Assembly: GCA_964389025.1 (NCBI GenBank)
Contig: CAYMCQ010000047.1
Span: forward strand, 1-31,826
Direction: 5' to 3'
DNA length: 31,826 nt
Source: CAYMCQ01 sp964389025
GTDB taxonomy: Bacteria > Verrucomicrobiota > Verrucomicrobiia > Limisphaerales > CAYMCQ01
The position numbers and the translations under genes are program-made. Shown in pieces: positions 1 to 6,858 of the stretch; positions within the stretch are counted from its first letter, which is position 1; every line of letters begins with the position of its first letter. The notes under the pieces are model-generated. The model was not told the DNA's origin and ran no database searches. It worked only from the letters and a program-made list of their open reading frames with translations.

Positions 1-1007
1 CCGCGCTCATCACCGGCGAAACCGGCACGGGCAAGGAACTCGTCGCGCGCGCGATTTATCATCACAGCAAACGCAGCGACCAGCCATTTCTCGCCATCAA
101 TTGCGCCGCGATTCCCGAGCAACTGCTCGAAAGCGAACTCTTCGGCCACGAGAAAGGTTCGTTCACCGGCGCAACGCAACAGCGCATCGGACGATTCGAG
201 CAATGCGATCACGGCACGATTTTCCTCGACGAAATCGGCGACATGACTCCCGCGACGCAGACGAAAATCCTGCGCGTGCTGCAGAACGGAACATTCGAGC
301 GCGTCGGCGGCAACACGCCGATCAAAGTGGACGTGCGCATCATCGCCGCCACGAACAAGCCCTTGGAACAAGCTGTGGCCGAGAAAAAATTCCGCGAAGA
401 TTTGTTTTACCGGCTGAACGTCGTGCGGATTTCGATTCCTCCATTGCGCGAACGTCGCGAGGATATTCGCCTGCTCGTGAATTATTTCCTCAAGAAGTTT
501 TCGCAGGAACAAAGTAGTGGCACAGGCGTCTCGCCTGTGCGGACAAGAGCAGAAACACACGGGCAAGATGCCCGTGCCACTACTCCCAAATCCATCGCCG
601 CGCCAGTTTTGAAAGCGCTGGAGAAATATCATTGGCCCGGCAACGTGCGCGAACTGGAAAATGTGATTCGCCGCGCGCTCGTTGTGTCGAAGGGCGATGC
701 GATTTTGATGGAAGATTTGCCGCCGGAGATTTCCGGCGAGAAAGGTTCTGGCGCAGCGTCTTCGCCAGCCGTTCCCATTTCAGGCGGCGGCGATGCGGCA
801 TCACTTGCGCAACAATTGTTTCAACTCGCCAGGCGCGATCCAAAATTAAAAATCATTCCGTCTGTCGAGCGCGAGCTGATTATCCAAGCTCTCAAGGAAA
901 CGAGCGGCAACCAAGTCCACGCCGCGAAGCTACTCGGTATCACGCGCGCGACCTTGCGCAAGCGCGTGGCGAAGTTCAGGATTCAGCGCGAGTTGAGCAT
1001 CAAGTAA
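1..1007 (+). CDS. Sigma-54-dependent response regulator/activator, 5' end missing
   Basis: This is the C-terminal part of an NtrC-family transcription activator; the reading frame is open from base 3, so the sensory domain and start lie outside the window. Visible in order are Walker A (GETGTGKE), the sigma-54 contact loop GSFTGA, Walker B (GTIFLDEIGDM), the arginine-finger region, WPGNVRELENVIRRAL, and a Fis-type helix-turn-helix near the end (HAAKLLGITRATLRKRV). By family knowledge it would hydrolyse ATP to open sigma-54 RNA polymerase complexes at its target promoters. The odd feature is an insert of about 22 residues between the AAA+ helical lid (NYFLKKFSQE) and the GNVREL segment. It is encoded by an interspersed palindromic repeat (bases 514-583) read in frame. 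Whether the insert affects function is unknown. The family call is secure; targets are not known. Confidence 0.93.
   Translation, partial: ALITGETGTGKELVARAIYHHSKRSDQPFLAINCAAIPEQLLESELFGHEKGSFTGATQQRIGRFEQCDHGTIFLDEIGDMTPATQTKILRVLQNGTFERVGGNTPIKVDVRIIAATNKPLEQAVAEKKFREDLFYRLNVVRISIPPLRERREDIRLLVNYFLKKFSQEQSSGTGVSPVRTRAETHGQDARATTPKSIAAPVLKALEKYHWPGNVRELENVIRRALVVSKGDAILMEDLPPEISGEKGSGAASSPAVPISGGGDAASLAQQLFQLARRDPKLKIIPSVERELIIQALKETSGNQVHAAKLLGITRATLRKRVAKFRIQRELSIK
514..583. repeat. Palindromic interspersed repeat inside the sigma-54 activator gene
   Basis: A 70-base element with perfect 10-base outer arms (GTAGTGGCAC and GTGCCACTAC). Each half holds a smaller palindrome: GGCGTCTCGCC on the left, and GGGCAAGATGCCC on the right. 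A second copy lies between the ABC ATPase gene and apgM at 11570-11642. Here it is translated in frame, giving the peptide GTGVSPV...THGQDARAT. Confidence 0.9.
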
Positions 1008-1140
1008 AAAGCTCCAAACACCAACATCCAAGCCCCAGAGAAGCGCCAAGCTTCAAACTTCAAACAGGCAGCGAATGATGTCATTGGAGTTTTGGATTTG
1101 GAATTTCTCTGGAGCTTGGAGCTTGGAATTTGGAGCTTTT
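1008..1140. repeat. Long imperfect inverted repeat, copy 1
   Basis: Starts just after the sigma-54 activator stop and ends before the glycosyltransferase. The left part is rich in CTCCAAACACCAACATCCAAG-like words (1008-1061). The right part (1104-1140, CTCTGGAGCTTGGAGCTTGG) is their reverse complement. A related copy lies at 23920-24051. No gene is seen in it, although a TTG at 1130 inside the repeat is in frame with the next gene. Confidence 0.8.
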
Positions 1141-1156
1141 CTGCTATTTCCTTCGC

Positions 1157-1978
1157 GTGCCTGACCCGAGCCTGTTGCTGCTGATTCCAGCTTACAACGA
1201 GGAGCGCCGCATCGAACCGGTGCTCCGCGACTACGCCGACTATTTCAAAAAAAATTATTCCGGAAAATTCCAGCTCGTCGTCGTGCTCAATGGCTGTCGC
1301 GACAACACGCTTGGTGTCGTGCAAAAAGTTGCAGCGGAATTTCCATCCGTCAGCGCGCTTGAATTTGCCGCGCCCATCGGCAAGGGCGGCGCGCTCATCG
1401 AAGGACTGAAGCTCGCGCCGCTTGGGGATTTGATCGGTTACGTTGACGCCGACGGCGCGACTCCGCCGCACGCGTTCCACGACCTCGTCCGGCGCATCGG
1501 CAGCGACGCGGACTGTGTGATCGGCTCACGATGGCTTCCGGGCGCGGTGTTGCACATCGAGCAGAGCAGCAAACGCCAGTTCGCAAGCCGCGTTTTTCAT
1601 TTCATCGTGGACACGCTTTTTGGGATGCGCATCAAGGACACCCAGTGCGGCGCGAAGGTGATGAAGCGGCAGGCTGTCGAAAAAATCCACTCGTCGCTGC
1701 GCATCGCGGACATGGCGTTCGACATCAACCTGCTTTACGCGCTGAAGCACGCCGGGTTCAAAGTCCTCGAAGTGCCGACGGAATGGACGGATAAGATCGG
1801 CTCGAAGGTCGCGCTGTTCCGCACGTCGTTCGTGATGTTCTTGTCAGTCGTGCGGATTCGGCTGATTTACTCGCCGATGTATCGCTGGCGTTGGCTCAAG
1901 CCGTTGTTTCGCCCGCTGGAAGGCTGGATTTACAAAAAACTCCGCGCGCCGCAGCCATTGCCAGGGCCGGAAAAGTAG
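1157..1978 (+). CDS. Family 2 glycosyltransferase (dolichyl-phosphate glucosyltransferase/ALG5-like)
   Basis: A GT-A fold glycosyltransferase of about 273 residues. The N-terminus has the nucleotide-binding segment LLLIPAYNEERRI. The metal-binding DxD-type motif is in YVDADGATPP, followed by GSRW and CGAKVMKR, all typical of the DPM/ALG5 branch of GT2. By family knowledge it would transfer a sugar from a nucleotide donor to a lipid phosphate or glycan acceptor at the membrane face; substrate cannot be read from sequence. No clear transmembrane segments are seen beyond a hydrophobic stretch near FVMFLSVVRIRLIY. The frame is open upstream to a TTG at 1130, but that lies inside a repeat, so the GTG at 1157 is preferred. 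The stop TAG appears to be supplied by the following repeat (1976-2057). Confidence 0.88.
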   Translation: MPDPSLLLLIPAYNEERRIEPVLRDYADYFKKNYSGKFQLVVVLNGCRDNTLGVVQKVAAEFPSVSALEFAAPIGKGGALIEGLKLAPLGDLIGYVDADGATPPHAFHDLVRRIGSDADCVIGSRWLPGAVLHIEQSSKRQFASRVFHFIVDTLFGMRIKDTQCGAKVMKRQAVEKIHSSLRIADMAFDINLLYALKHAGFKVLEVPTEWTDKIGSKVALFRTSFVMFLSVVRIRLIYSPMYRWRWLKPLFRPLEGWIYKKLRAPQPLPGPEK

Positions 1979-2057
1979 CGCAGCGCTTCCAGCCTGCGCG
2001 GGCAAAAGGGGATTTTTCTTTCCCCTTTTCCCGGACAGGCTGGAAGCACTGTCCTGC
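1976..2057. repeat. Hairpin repeat after the glycosyltransferase gene
   Basis: Inverted repeat with GCGCTTCCAGCCTG on the left and CAGGCTGGAAGCAC on the right, plus inner arms AAAAGGGGA/TCCCCTTTT around a short loop. It lies between two convergent genes (the glycosyltransferase and the zinc ribbon gene), so it could serve as a bidirectional terminator. It has the look of a genome-wide repeat and overlaps the glycosyltransferase stop codon. Confidence 0.75.
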
Positions 2058-2058
2058 T

Positions 2059-2301
2059 TTATTGCCGCTCGTATTCACCTTTGCTGACCTTCTTGAGGAC
2101 GGTGAACCCTTTGTCTTTGGCCCGCGAAAACTGGCTACGCTGTCCGTGCTGCGGATTGAACGTGGAAAAAACTTTGCGGACGGGTTTTTTGCACGCCGGA
2201 CATTGTTTAAGTTCCGGCGCGCTCAATGGCCGGCGCAACGTGAATTTTCCGCCGCACACCTTGCAATCGCCTTCGCACAGTTCGTATTCGTAGAGAGGCA
2301 T
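2059..2301 (-). CDS. FmdB-type zinc ribbon protein
   Basis: An 80-residue protein beginning MPLYEYELCEGDCKVCGG, the usual opening of the FmdB family (Pfam CxxC_CxxC_SSSS). A second cysteine pair follows in QCPACKKPVRKVF. The two CxxC pairs would bind one zinc ion. FmdB was named for a putative regulator of formylmethanofuran dehydrogenase, but most members have no known role. The ATG at 2301 is chosen because the family starts with MPxYEY; the upstream extension of eight codons to 2325 has no family support. The tail contains a basic region (FSRAKDKGFTVLKKVSKGEYERQ). It is convergent with the glycosyltransferase gene. Confidence 0.82.
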   Translation of the reverse strand: MPLYEYELCEGDCKVCGGKFTLRRPLSAPELKQCPACKKPVRKVFSTFNPQHGQRSQFSRAKDKGFTVLKKVSKGEYERQ

Positions 2302-2331
2302 CGGAGAAAACTTAAAGCGCAGCAAAAAAAC

Positions 2332-2514
2332 TTACAATAGAAGCGTGCTGGAAAATTCATTCCCGCCCATCAGCAAATTCACAACTTGGCTGACGCGCTT
2401 GTGCAAATCGCGCACCTTGCTGACGTAAATGACCGTGCCAAAGCAGTCGCGCATGAGGTAGATGCCCGGCTTGTGCGGCAGCGCACTGATTTTTTTGCGG
2501 ATGGTTTCGGTCAC
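2332..2514 (-). pseudogene. Truncated UvrC-like N-terminal fragment (GIY-YIG start)
   Basis: About 60 codons from a GTG at 2514. The first 40 residues match the start of the UvrC nuclease: MTETIRKKISALPHKPGIYL, then MRDCFGTVIYVSKVRDLHKRV, the GIY...YVGK motif of the GIY-YIG fold with the usual Gly of YVGK replaced by Ser. After that the similarity ends (SQVVNLLMGG...) and the frame stops, whereas UvrC is normally about 600 residues. The GTG start overlaps the PIN toxin stop (GTGA). The first 50 bases are repeated almost exactly at 3339-3388, on the far side of the toxin-antitoxin pair. It is best read as a decayed copy; a working uvrC is presumably elsewhere. Confidence 0.7.
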
Positions 2515-2515
2515 G
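2466..2515. repeat. Direct repeat, left copy (uvrC-like 5' end)
   Basis: This 50-base segment matches 3339-3388 at 48 positions, in the same orientation. It encodes, on the minus strand, V/M-TETIRKK(I/V)SALPHKPG-type sequence. The PIN toxin and UPF0175 antitoxin genes lie exactly between the two copies. Confidence 0.92.
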
Positions 2516-3008
2516 TTGTCGGCTTGGTGGATTTCCTTGCAGCGTCTCGTTTGATCGCCGCTTCAATCAATTTCGCATCGAGCCGGGCGTTGGTTGCATT
2601 AAGTTTCCGCAACGTTTCAGGCAGGGCGATCAATCCGCGCGCCGCAGCCTGTTCAAGAAGACCGAGCGTTCCAATGACAATCAATCCGCATCGCGCGGCG
2701 GCAATCCGCCCAGCGCGGTCATCCATCAACACTGCGGCGGCGTTGATTTCTTTGGCGAGGCAGATGGCCTGCAATTCGCCCTCGTCAATGTCGAGTTGCA
2801 AATCCATTTTTCCGGGCGACTGGACGGAGCACCACGGCGGCAAGTCCGCAGCCCATTCACGGACTGATGCTGGAGTGTTCGGCTGTTGAAGCTCCTCGAA
2901 AACCGTCGGCGGAATCACCACGCGCTCAAAAAGCTTTGGCAGAAGATTCACCGCGCCGCAAAGGATGAGGTAATGGATCGGCGAAGTGTCTGAAACAACA
3001 ATGTTCAC
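2511..3008 (-). CDS. PIN-domain toxin (DUF3368 family)
   Basis: A 165-residue PIN-domain protein. The N-terminus MNIVVSDTSPIHYLIL carries the first conserved acidic residue (D7) followed by TSP, as in DUF3368 proteins. VIPPTVFEEL supplies the conserved glutamate, LDIDEGELQAICLA the next acidic cluster, and AVLMDDRAGRIAA the C-terminal acidic residues. By family knowledge it is a metal-dependent ribonuclease toxin. It starts at a GTG that overlaps the antitoxin stop by four bases (GTGA), indicating translational coupling, and the antitoxin comes first as usual for type II modules. Its own stop overlaps the uvrC-like fragment start in the same GTGA manner, which reflects the insertion junction. 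RNA target unknown. Confidence 0.88.
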   Translation of the reverse strand: MNIVVSDTSPIHYLILCGAVNLLPKLFERVVIPPTVFEELQQPNTPASVREWAADLPPWCSVQSPGKMDLQLDIDEGELQAICLAKEINAAAVLMDDRAGRIAAARCGLIVIGTLGLLEQAAARGLIALPETLRKLNATNARLDAKLIEAAIKRDAARKSTKPTT

Positions 3009-3271
3009 TGGCGTCGCGGCAGATCATTCAACACGGCGGCATCCGCTTCCAGATCCGATGTCGAATAATTCAGCGGCACGCCGCGCCCGATGAAAAATTG
3101 CTCCGTCTGCCAGTAATCCAATCCGAGCATCGCGCCGACCTGCCGGTGTGAAAGACGCCCCGCGCGATACGCCTCGATAGCGACATCCTCGACCACGTGG
3201 CGCGCCACGCCGCGAGGATTGTCCCCCAACTGGCGCGCAACCGAATCAGGCAGTTCAATGGTTACTTGCAT
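3005..3271 (-). CDS. UPF0175-family antitoxin
   Basis: An 88-residue protein from the ATG at 3271: MQVTIELPDSVARQLGDNP, then a helix-rich part with YRAGRLSHRQVGAMLGLDYW, the UPF0175 signature that resembles a small helix-turn-helix. UPF0175 proteins are commonly paired with DUF3368 PIN toxins, as here. It is expected to bind and neutralise the PIN ribonuclease and repress the operon. The frame is open upstream to 3478, but that extension reads through the duplicated uvrC fragment in a wrong frame and is rejected. The C-terminal part (TSDLEADAAVLNDLPRRQ) is the likely toxin-binding tail. Confidence 0.85.
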   Translation of the reverse strand: MQVTIELPDSVARQLGDNPRGVARHVVEDVAIEAYRAGRLSHRQVGAMLGLDYWQTEQFFIGRGVPLNYSTSDLEADAAVLNDLPRRQ

Positions 3272-3298
3272 CGGTGGAAATTGGTTTTTGACTGCGAA

Positions 3299-3334
3299 AG
3301 CATAGCACAAGGCTGCCGCTGTTGGCAACGGCAG
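3299..3334 (-). promoter_or_regulatory. Candidate promoter and operator of the PIN/UPF0175 operon
   Basis: On the minus strand, TTGCCA (3323-3328) is followed after 18 bases by TATGCT (3299-3304), about 30 bases before the antitoxin ATG. This is a reasonable sigma-70-type promoter. An interrupted palindrome (CTGCCG...CGGCAG, 3313-3334) overlaps the -35 box and would suit autorepression by the antitoxin. Both sites lie inside the direct repeats, so the module would carry its own promoter. Predicted by eye only. Confidence 0.4.
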
Positions 3335-3338
3335 GAAA

Positions 3339-3388
3339 CCGGCTTGTGCGGCAGCGCGCTGACTTTTTTGCGGATGGTTTCGGTCACG
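3339..3388. repeat. Direct repeat, right copy (uvrC-like 5' end)
   Basis: Differs from 2466-2515 at two of 50 positions. On the minus strand it keeps the start and first 16 or so codons of the uvrC-like frame (TETIRKKVSALPHKP). The frame then leaves the UvrC pattern at once, where the toxin-antitoxin module begins. The adjoining stretch 3389-3510 holds no gene that I can see, only a CGCAAAGAGGCGAAGGCACA-type low-complexity word. Confidence 0.9.
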
Positions 3389-3510
3389 GCAGAAGAATTT
3401 CGCGCAAAGAGGCGAAGGCACAAAGGGGAATTTCGTCCGAAGTTGGAAAACAGCTCGAAAGAAAATCTCCTCAACCAAATTTGCAGCCTATCTCCTTATC
3501 ATCGTATCAA

Positions 3511-3828
3511 TCACTCTGTAAACCTCGACACAAGCTCCTCGACAATCACCGTGAAACCAAAAACGCATCCAAGAAATGCAACCAAACGACTCAGCGCTCG
3601 GTGTGCGAATTCTCGAATCACAAAAAATGAAATCAAGGCGATCATCGCCATGAGACCAAGAACCATGGGATGAAACAAATACGCGAGTAAGGCGACGTGA
3701 CGATAACTCCAATGCCCGCCTCGAATAGCCCAAGCACTCTGAGCCATCACCACAAGCACCGGAACGAATAAAGCGTAAGGAAGAACGGACGCTTTCTTCT
3801 CGTCAGGGTCTGGGGTTAGCTCTGCCAT
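3511..3828 (-). CDS. Small membrane protein, function unknown
   Basis: A 105-residue protein. A short polar N-terminus (MAELTPDPDEKKAS) is followed by about three hydrophobic helices: VLPYALFVPVLVVMAQSAWA, VALLAYLFHPMVLGLMAMIA running into LISFFVI, and LVAFLGCVFGFTVIVEELV. I do not recognise the family. It starts at an ATG 15 bases before the GmhA-like gene stop region, downstream of that gene on the same strand, so it could be cotranscribed. Its base composition is lower in GC than the sugar cluster, as is the neighbouring toxin-antitoxin region. It may belong to the same accessory patch. Confidence 0.6.
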   Translation of the reverse strand: MAELTPDPDEKKASVLPYALFVPVLVVMAQSAWAIRGGHWSYRHVALLAYLFHPMVLGLMAMIALISFFVIREFAHRALSRLVAFLGCVFGFTVIVEELVSRFTE

Positions 3829-3843
3829 CGCAAACGATTTAGT

Positions 3844-4413
3844 TCATTTCCCCCACTCCGGATTCTCCATGAACGCGTAGCAAAGCAGATGGCAGATGCC
3901 CATCTGCGCGTCCTCGACTCGACCATAATGCGTGTCGTTGATGACGACGGTTTGCTCGGCGATCTCCGCCATGCGACCGCGTTTCGCCCCGACGAGGGCG
4001 ATGGTTTTCAATCCGTTTTTCTTCGCCCACTCCAGCGCCTTGATGCAGTTGGGCGAGTTGCCGCTCACGCTGAGGCCGAGGGCGATGTCGCCGGGCTTGC
4101 CGTAATTCTGCAACTGGCCGACAAAAACATCCTCGTAGGAATAATCGTTCCCGAGGGCGGTCATCCAGCTCACGTTGTCATTCAGCGAAAGCACGCGAAA
4201 ACGTTTTCCGGTTTTGTCCGAAGCGCCTTTGCCGAGGTCGGTGGCGAAGTGGGAAGAGTTGGCAGCGCTGCCGCCGTTGCCAAAAACAAAAATCTGCCGG
4301 TCGTCCTTCAGCGCCGCGCGAAGTTTCTCGATTATTTGCGCCACGGCATCCACGGGAATGGAATCGTGCGCGGCCTTTTGCTTTTCGATGTAATCAGAAA
4401 TCCATTGCTTCAT
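3844..4413 (-). CDS. gmhA: SIS-domain phosphoheptose isomerase-like protein (GmhA-like)
   Basis: A 189-residue single SIS domain. FGNGGSAANSSHFATDL is the GmhA phosphate/sugar-binding signature. WMTALGNDYSYEDVFVGQL, LGLSVSGNSPNCIKAL and the C-terminal QMGICHLLCYAFME also follow the GmhA pattern, and length matches (about 190). GmhA converts sedoheptulose 7-phosphate to D-glycero-D-manno-heptose 7-phosphate, the first step of heptose supply for LPS or glycoproteins. A nearby ROK kinase and sugar-modifying enzymes fit cell-surface sugar synthesis. The other heptose genes (hldE, gmhB) are not in the window, so the exact substrate is inferred. Start is the ATG at 4413. Confidence 0.85.
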   Translation of the reverse strand: MKQWISDYIEKQKAAHDSIPVDAVAQIIEKLRAALKDDRQIFVFGNGGSAANSSHFATDLGKGASDKTGKRFRVLSLNDNVSWMTALGNDYSYEDVFVGQLQNYGKPGDIALGLSVSGNSPNCIKALEWAKKNGLKTIALVGAKRGRMAEIAEQTVVINDTHYGRVEDAQMGICHLLCYAFMENPEWGK

Positions 4414-4461
4414 CCGGACAGTTTACGAATTGAGCGGCGCGACTCAAGCTTTCGATGGTTC

Positions 4462-4680
4462 GGTGGCACAGGCCTCTGGCCTGTTGAATCCGGCGTCCCG
4501 CCGAATTCCGTTGAGGGAACAAGAAGAGAAATGAGCCATTTGAAAAAACAAGATGTTGTCATTGCGAATACAATCGTTGCGAGCAGCAGGCTTCCATTCA
4601 AAGGTTTTTTGCGCTTGCGGATGCCTCGCGACGAATTCCGCCGGGACGCCGGAATTAACAGGCGGGACGCCTGTTCCACC
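4462..4680. repeat. Inverted pair of interspersed repeats around a 113-base core
   Basis: Two copies of a repeat unit of about 52 bases face each other: 4462-4515 (GGTGGCACAGGCCTCTGGCC...) and 4629-4680, the reverse complement with several mismatches. Each unit has an outer GGCACAGGC-type palindrome and an inner CCGGCGTCCCGCCG palindrome. The core (4516-4628) holds no convincing gene, although the minus strand frame reads as a hydrophobic peptide. The right unit supplies the last codons and stop of the ROK kinase gene. Confidence 0.85.
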
Positions 4681-5593
4681 CAAGCCGCGCCAGTTCCAGC
4701 ACGCCGACGGGCACGACATCTTCGCCCAGCTTTGCCAGCAAAATTTTTGGGCCGGGCAAAAAAACTTCCATCAGGAATTTTCCGAGAGAACTTTCTACCG
4801 CCGACCGCAACGGCTCGCCAATCGCCGAAAGCCCGCCGCCGATGACTATGACTTGGGGATGAAACAGGTGAACGGCGTGCGAGAGTCCAAAAGCCAGATC
4901 GCCGGCCAGTTCCTGTAAGATTTTCTTCGCCGGCGCATCACCTTGTTGCAGCGCAGGCAGCAGAAATCTGGCTTCGCCACTGGTTGTATTGACCGCCAGT
5001 TTTGCGAGCACGCTGTCCGGCTCCTTGATTTTCAGCCCGCGAATCCGCGCGTCAATTGCCCAGCCGCTGCAGCGCGATTCCAAAGTCGTGCCGTCGCGGT
5101 CCAATCGAACGTGGCCGATCTCCGCCTCGCCCGGTTTCGCGCCGTGGTAAATTTTCCCGTTCAGAATCAAACCGCCGCCGATTCCGCTCCCCAGCGTGAT
5201 GAAAAAAACAGGATCGAAACCAACGCCCGCGCCGTGCGTCGCTTCGGCGAGCGCGGCGACATTTTGGTCGTTGTCCGTAAAAATCGGGGCCGCGGTGAAT
5301 TTGCGCAGCCAGTCAACCAGTTGAAATTCAGACCAGCCCTCGATTTGATGCGAGCGCGCGATTTTTCCCGTCTCCCAATCCACCGGCCCGCCGAAGCCGA
5401 CGCCGACGGCGGAGATGTTTTTGCCCCGCGCAAGTTCGGGCAGCGTGGTTTCAATTTGCCTGCGAATTCCATCAGCCCCGGCAGTCCGGTCAACGGAAAA
5501 TTTTCTGCGCTCCAAAATTTTCGCGGACTCGTCGCCAAGGACGAGTTGCAACTTCGAGCCTCCGATTTCGATGCCGATGAACTTGGCTTCCAC
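4655..5593 (-). CDS. ROK-family sugar kinase
   Basis: A 312-residue ROK protein. The N-terminal phosphate-binding segment is FIGIEIGGSKLQLVLGDE. DNDQNVAALAEATHG carries the catalytic Asp (about D107), ITLGSGIGGGLILNG is the second phosphate loop, and GEAEIGHVRLD has the ExGH motif. The usual zinc-binding CxCGxxGC motif of ROK proteins is reduced to LESRCSGWAIDARI with one Cys, so zinc coordination is probably lost. By family knowledge it phosphorylates a hexose or amino sugar with ATP; no DNA-binding domain is present, so it is a kinase rather than a repressor. Start is GTG 5593. The last eight residues (GWNRRPAC) and stop are encoded by a repeat. Neighbours suggest surface-sugar metabolism. 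Confidence 0.88.
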   Translation of the reverse strand: MEAKFIGIEIGGSKLQLVLGDESAKILERRKFSVDRTAGADGIRRQIETTLPELARGKNISAVGVGFGGPVDWETGKIARSHQIEGWSEFQLVDWLRKFTAAPIFTDNDQNVAALAEATHGAGVGFDPVFFITLGSGIGGGLILNGKIYHGAKPGEAEIGHVRLDRDGTTLESRCSGWAIDARIRGLKIKEPDSVLAKLAVNTTSGEARFLLPALQQGDAPAKKILQELAGDLAFGLSHAVHLFHPQVIVIGGGLSAIGEPLRSAVESSLGKFLMEVFLPGPKILLAKLGEDVVPVGVLELARLGWNRRPAC

Positions 5594-5602
5594 GCGCAGG
5601 AA

Positions 5603-5700
5603 TTAACCACGAATGGACACGAAGAAAAAGACAGAAAGAGTTTACACGGATTTCCGCTGATTGTTTTTTAATCCGCGGCAATCCGCGAAATTCGCATCAA
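5603..5700. repeat. Interspersed repeat with hairpin between kinase and oxidoreductase genes
   Basis: Contains a TTAACCACGAATGGACACGA word, then an imperfect hairpin: arms 5647-5662 (CGGATTTCCGCTGATT) and 5670-5685 (AATCCGCGGCAATCCG) around a T-rich loop. It could end or attenuate transcription from the upstream oxidoreductase gene; its sequence type suggests a dispersed repeat. Confidence 0.65.
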
Positions 5701-5714
5701 AGTCTTTCCTTCAT

Positions 5715-6806
5715 TCAACCCGGATATTCCTTCGCGCTTTCGGGAATGGTCATCAAAACTTTTTGCGCTGGGACTTTGTTTTTCAGCAACGCGATTTCGT
5801 CCACGCCAATTTTCAGCGGCAACGCAATTTGTCCGCCTTCGGCGGCGGAACGATACATCGCCGACATGATCTCAAAACCTTTGTAGGCATTTGCGAACGC
5901 GCATGGATGAACTTTTTTGTCGTCGTCGAGCCAGTCGGCCATTTCCTGGACGTAAGGCGGCATGTCTTCGACGTAATCCATGTTGCCCGCGCCGCTTTGA
6001 TGGCCGCCGCTTTTCGTGACCGCGCGCCAGCCGCCGTTCGTGATGACTTCTGCAAAGCCTTCGCTGCCTTGCGCGCCCATGCGGGCTTTGCGCCACCAAA
6101 GTTTCTGCTCCTTGCTCGCGTCAACTTCCGGAACGTCGGGCGCGCCTGCGCCGCAATCGTAAATGCCGCGCACGCCGTTCTTGAAATGCACAAAGCCCGC
6201 GACGTAATCCGGTGACGTGTGGAGATCGGCAAGCTTTCCGCGACCGGCAGCCTGCGCCATCACCCACTCGGCTGGTTCGTAATTGTTGAACCAGCAGGTG
6301 TAATCAATCAGGTGCGAAAGCATGTGCGCCGCCCAGCCCGTCGCCGTGCCGTAAACTGTGTGGACGCGTCCCAGCGCGCCGCTTGCGATGATTTCCTTCA
6401 CCTTCTTGTAATGCTCGCCGTAACGATGTTGATGGCTCACGACCGCTTTCACGCCGCTCTTATCGAGCAACTCCTTGATCTTGATTCCTTCCGCGCTGCT
6501 CATCGAAACCGGTTTCTCGAACGCGATCAACTTCGCGCCGGAATCAACGCCGGCTTTCACGAAATCGAATCGCAAATTTGGCAGCGTGCAGAAACAAAAA
6601 ATGTCCGGCTTGAGTTCCTTCGCGAGCGACGCGGCGTCCGCGCTGATTTTTGGATTGCCGATTTTCGGCGCGGCAGCCTCGCAACGCGCCTGGTCAATGT
6701 CGCAAATGCCGGTGACTTTGAATCGCGGGTTCGCGTGAAAGGCTGTGGCGTGATGCATCCCGCGTTTGCCCATGCCGACGACGACGACGGAGTATTGTTT
6801 GCTCAT
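5715..6806 (-). CDS. Gfo/Idh/MocA-family NAD(P)-dependent oxidoreductase
   Basis: A 363-residue protein. The Rossmann N-terminus is MSKQYSVVVVGMGKRGMHHA, and FEKPVSMS gives the EKP motif that places the conserved lysine near the nicotinamide. SHQHRYGEHYKKVKEIIASGALGRVHTVYG starts the C-terminal beta-sheet domain, as usual for the family. Such enzymes oxidise or reduce sugar hydroxyls using NAD(P); the substrate is not readable. A DegT aminotransferase upstream on the same strand forms a common pair for making amino sugars. The start codon and first 22 codons are duplicated at 7564-7630 beyond an inserted MntA/HepT module, which therefore separates this gene from its original upstream neighbour. 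Confidence 0.9.
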   Translation of the reverse strand: MSKQYSVVVVGMGKRGMHHATAFHANPRFKVTGICDIDQARCEAAAPKIGNPKISADAASLAKELKPDIFCFCTLPNLRFDFVKAGVDSGAKLIAFEKPVSMSSAEGIKIKELLDKSGVKAVVSHQHRYGEHYKKVKEIIASGALGRVHTVYGTATGWAAHMLSHLIDYTCWFNNYEPAEWVMAQAAGRGKLADLHTSPDYVAGFVHFKNGVRGIYDCGAGAPDVPEVDASKEQKLWWRKARMGAQGSEGFAEVITNGGWRAVTKSGGHQSGAGNMDYVEDMPPYVQEMADWLDDDKKVHPCAFANAYKGFEIMSAMYRSAAEGGQIALPLKIGVDEIALLKNKVPAQKVLMTIPESAKEYPG

Positions 6807-6808
6807 AA
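6742..6808. repeat. Direct repeat, left copy (oxidoreductase 5' end)
   Basis: The first 22 codons of the oxidoreductase gene on the minus strand. It matches 7564-7630 at 61 of 67 positions. This copy is the one joined to the full gene. Confidence 0.92.
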
Positions 6809-6858
6809 AATGTTTTAGGCCGGACTATTTGCCTGCAAGTGAAGCCGCGGGCAAGCAA

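Noticed and set aside
4410..4719. Minus-strand frames with a hydrophobic stretch between the facing repeats
   Set aside because: Mostly repeat-encoded sequence; no ribosome site and no family. Treated as repeat core.
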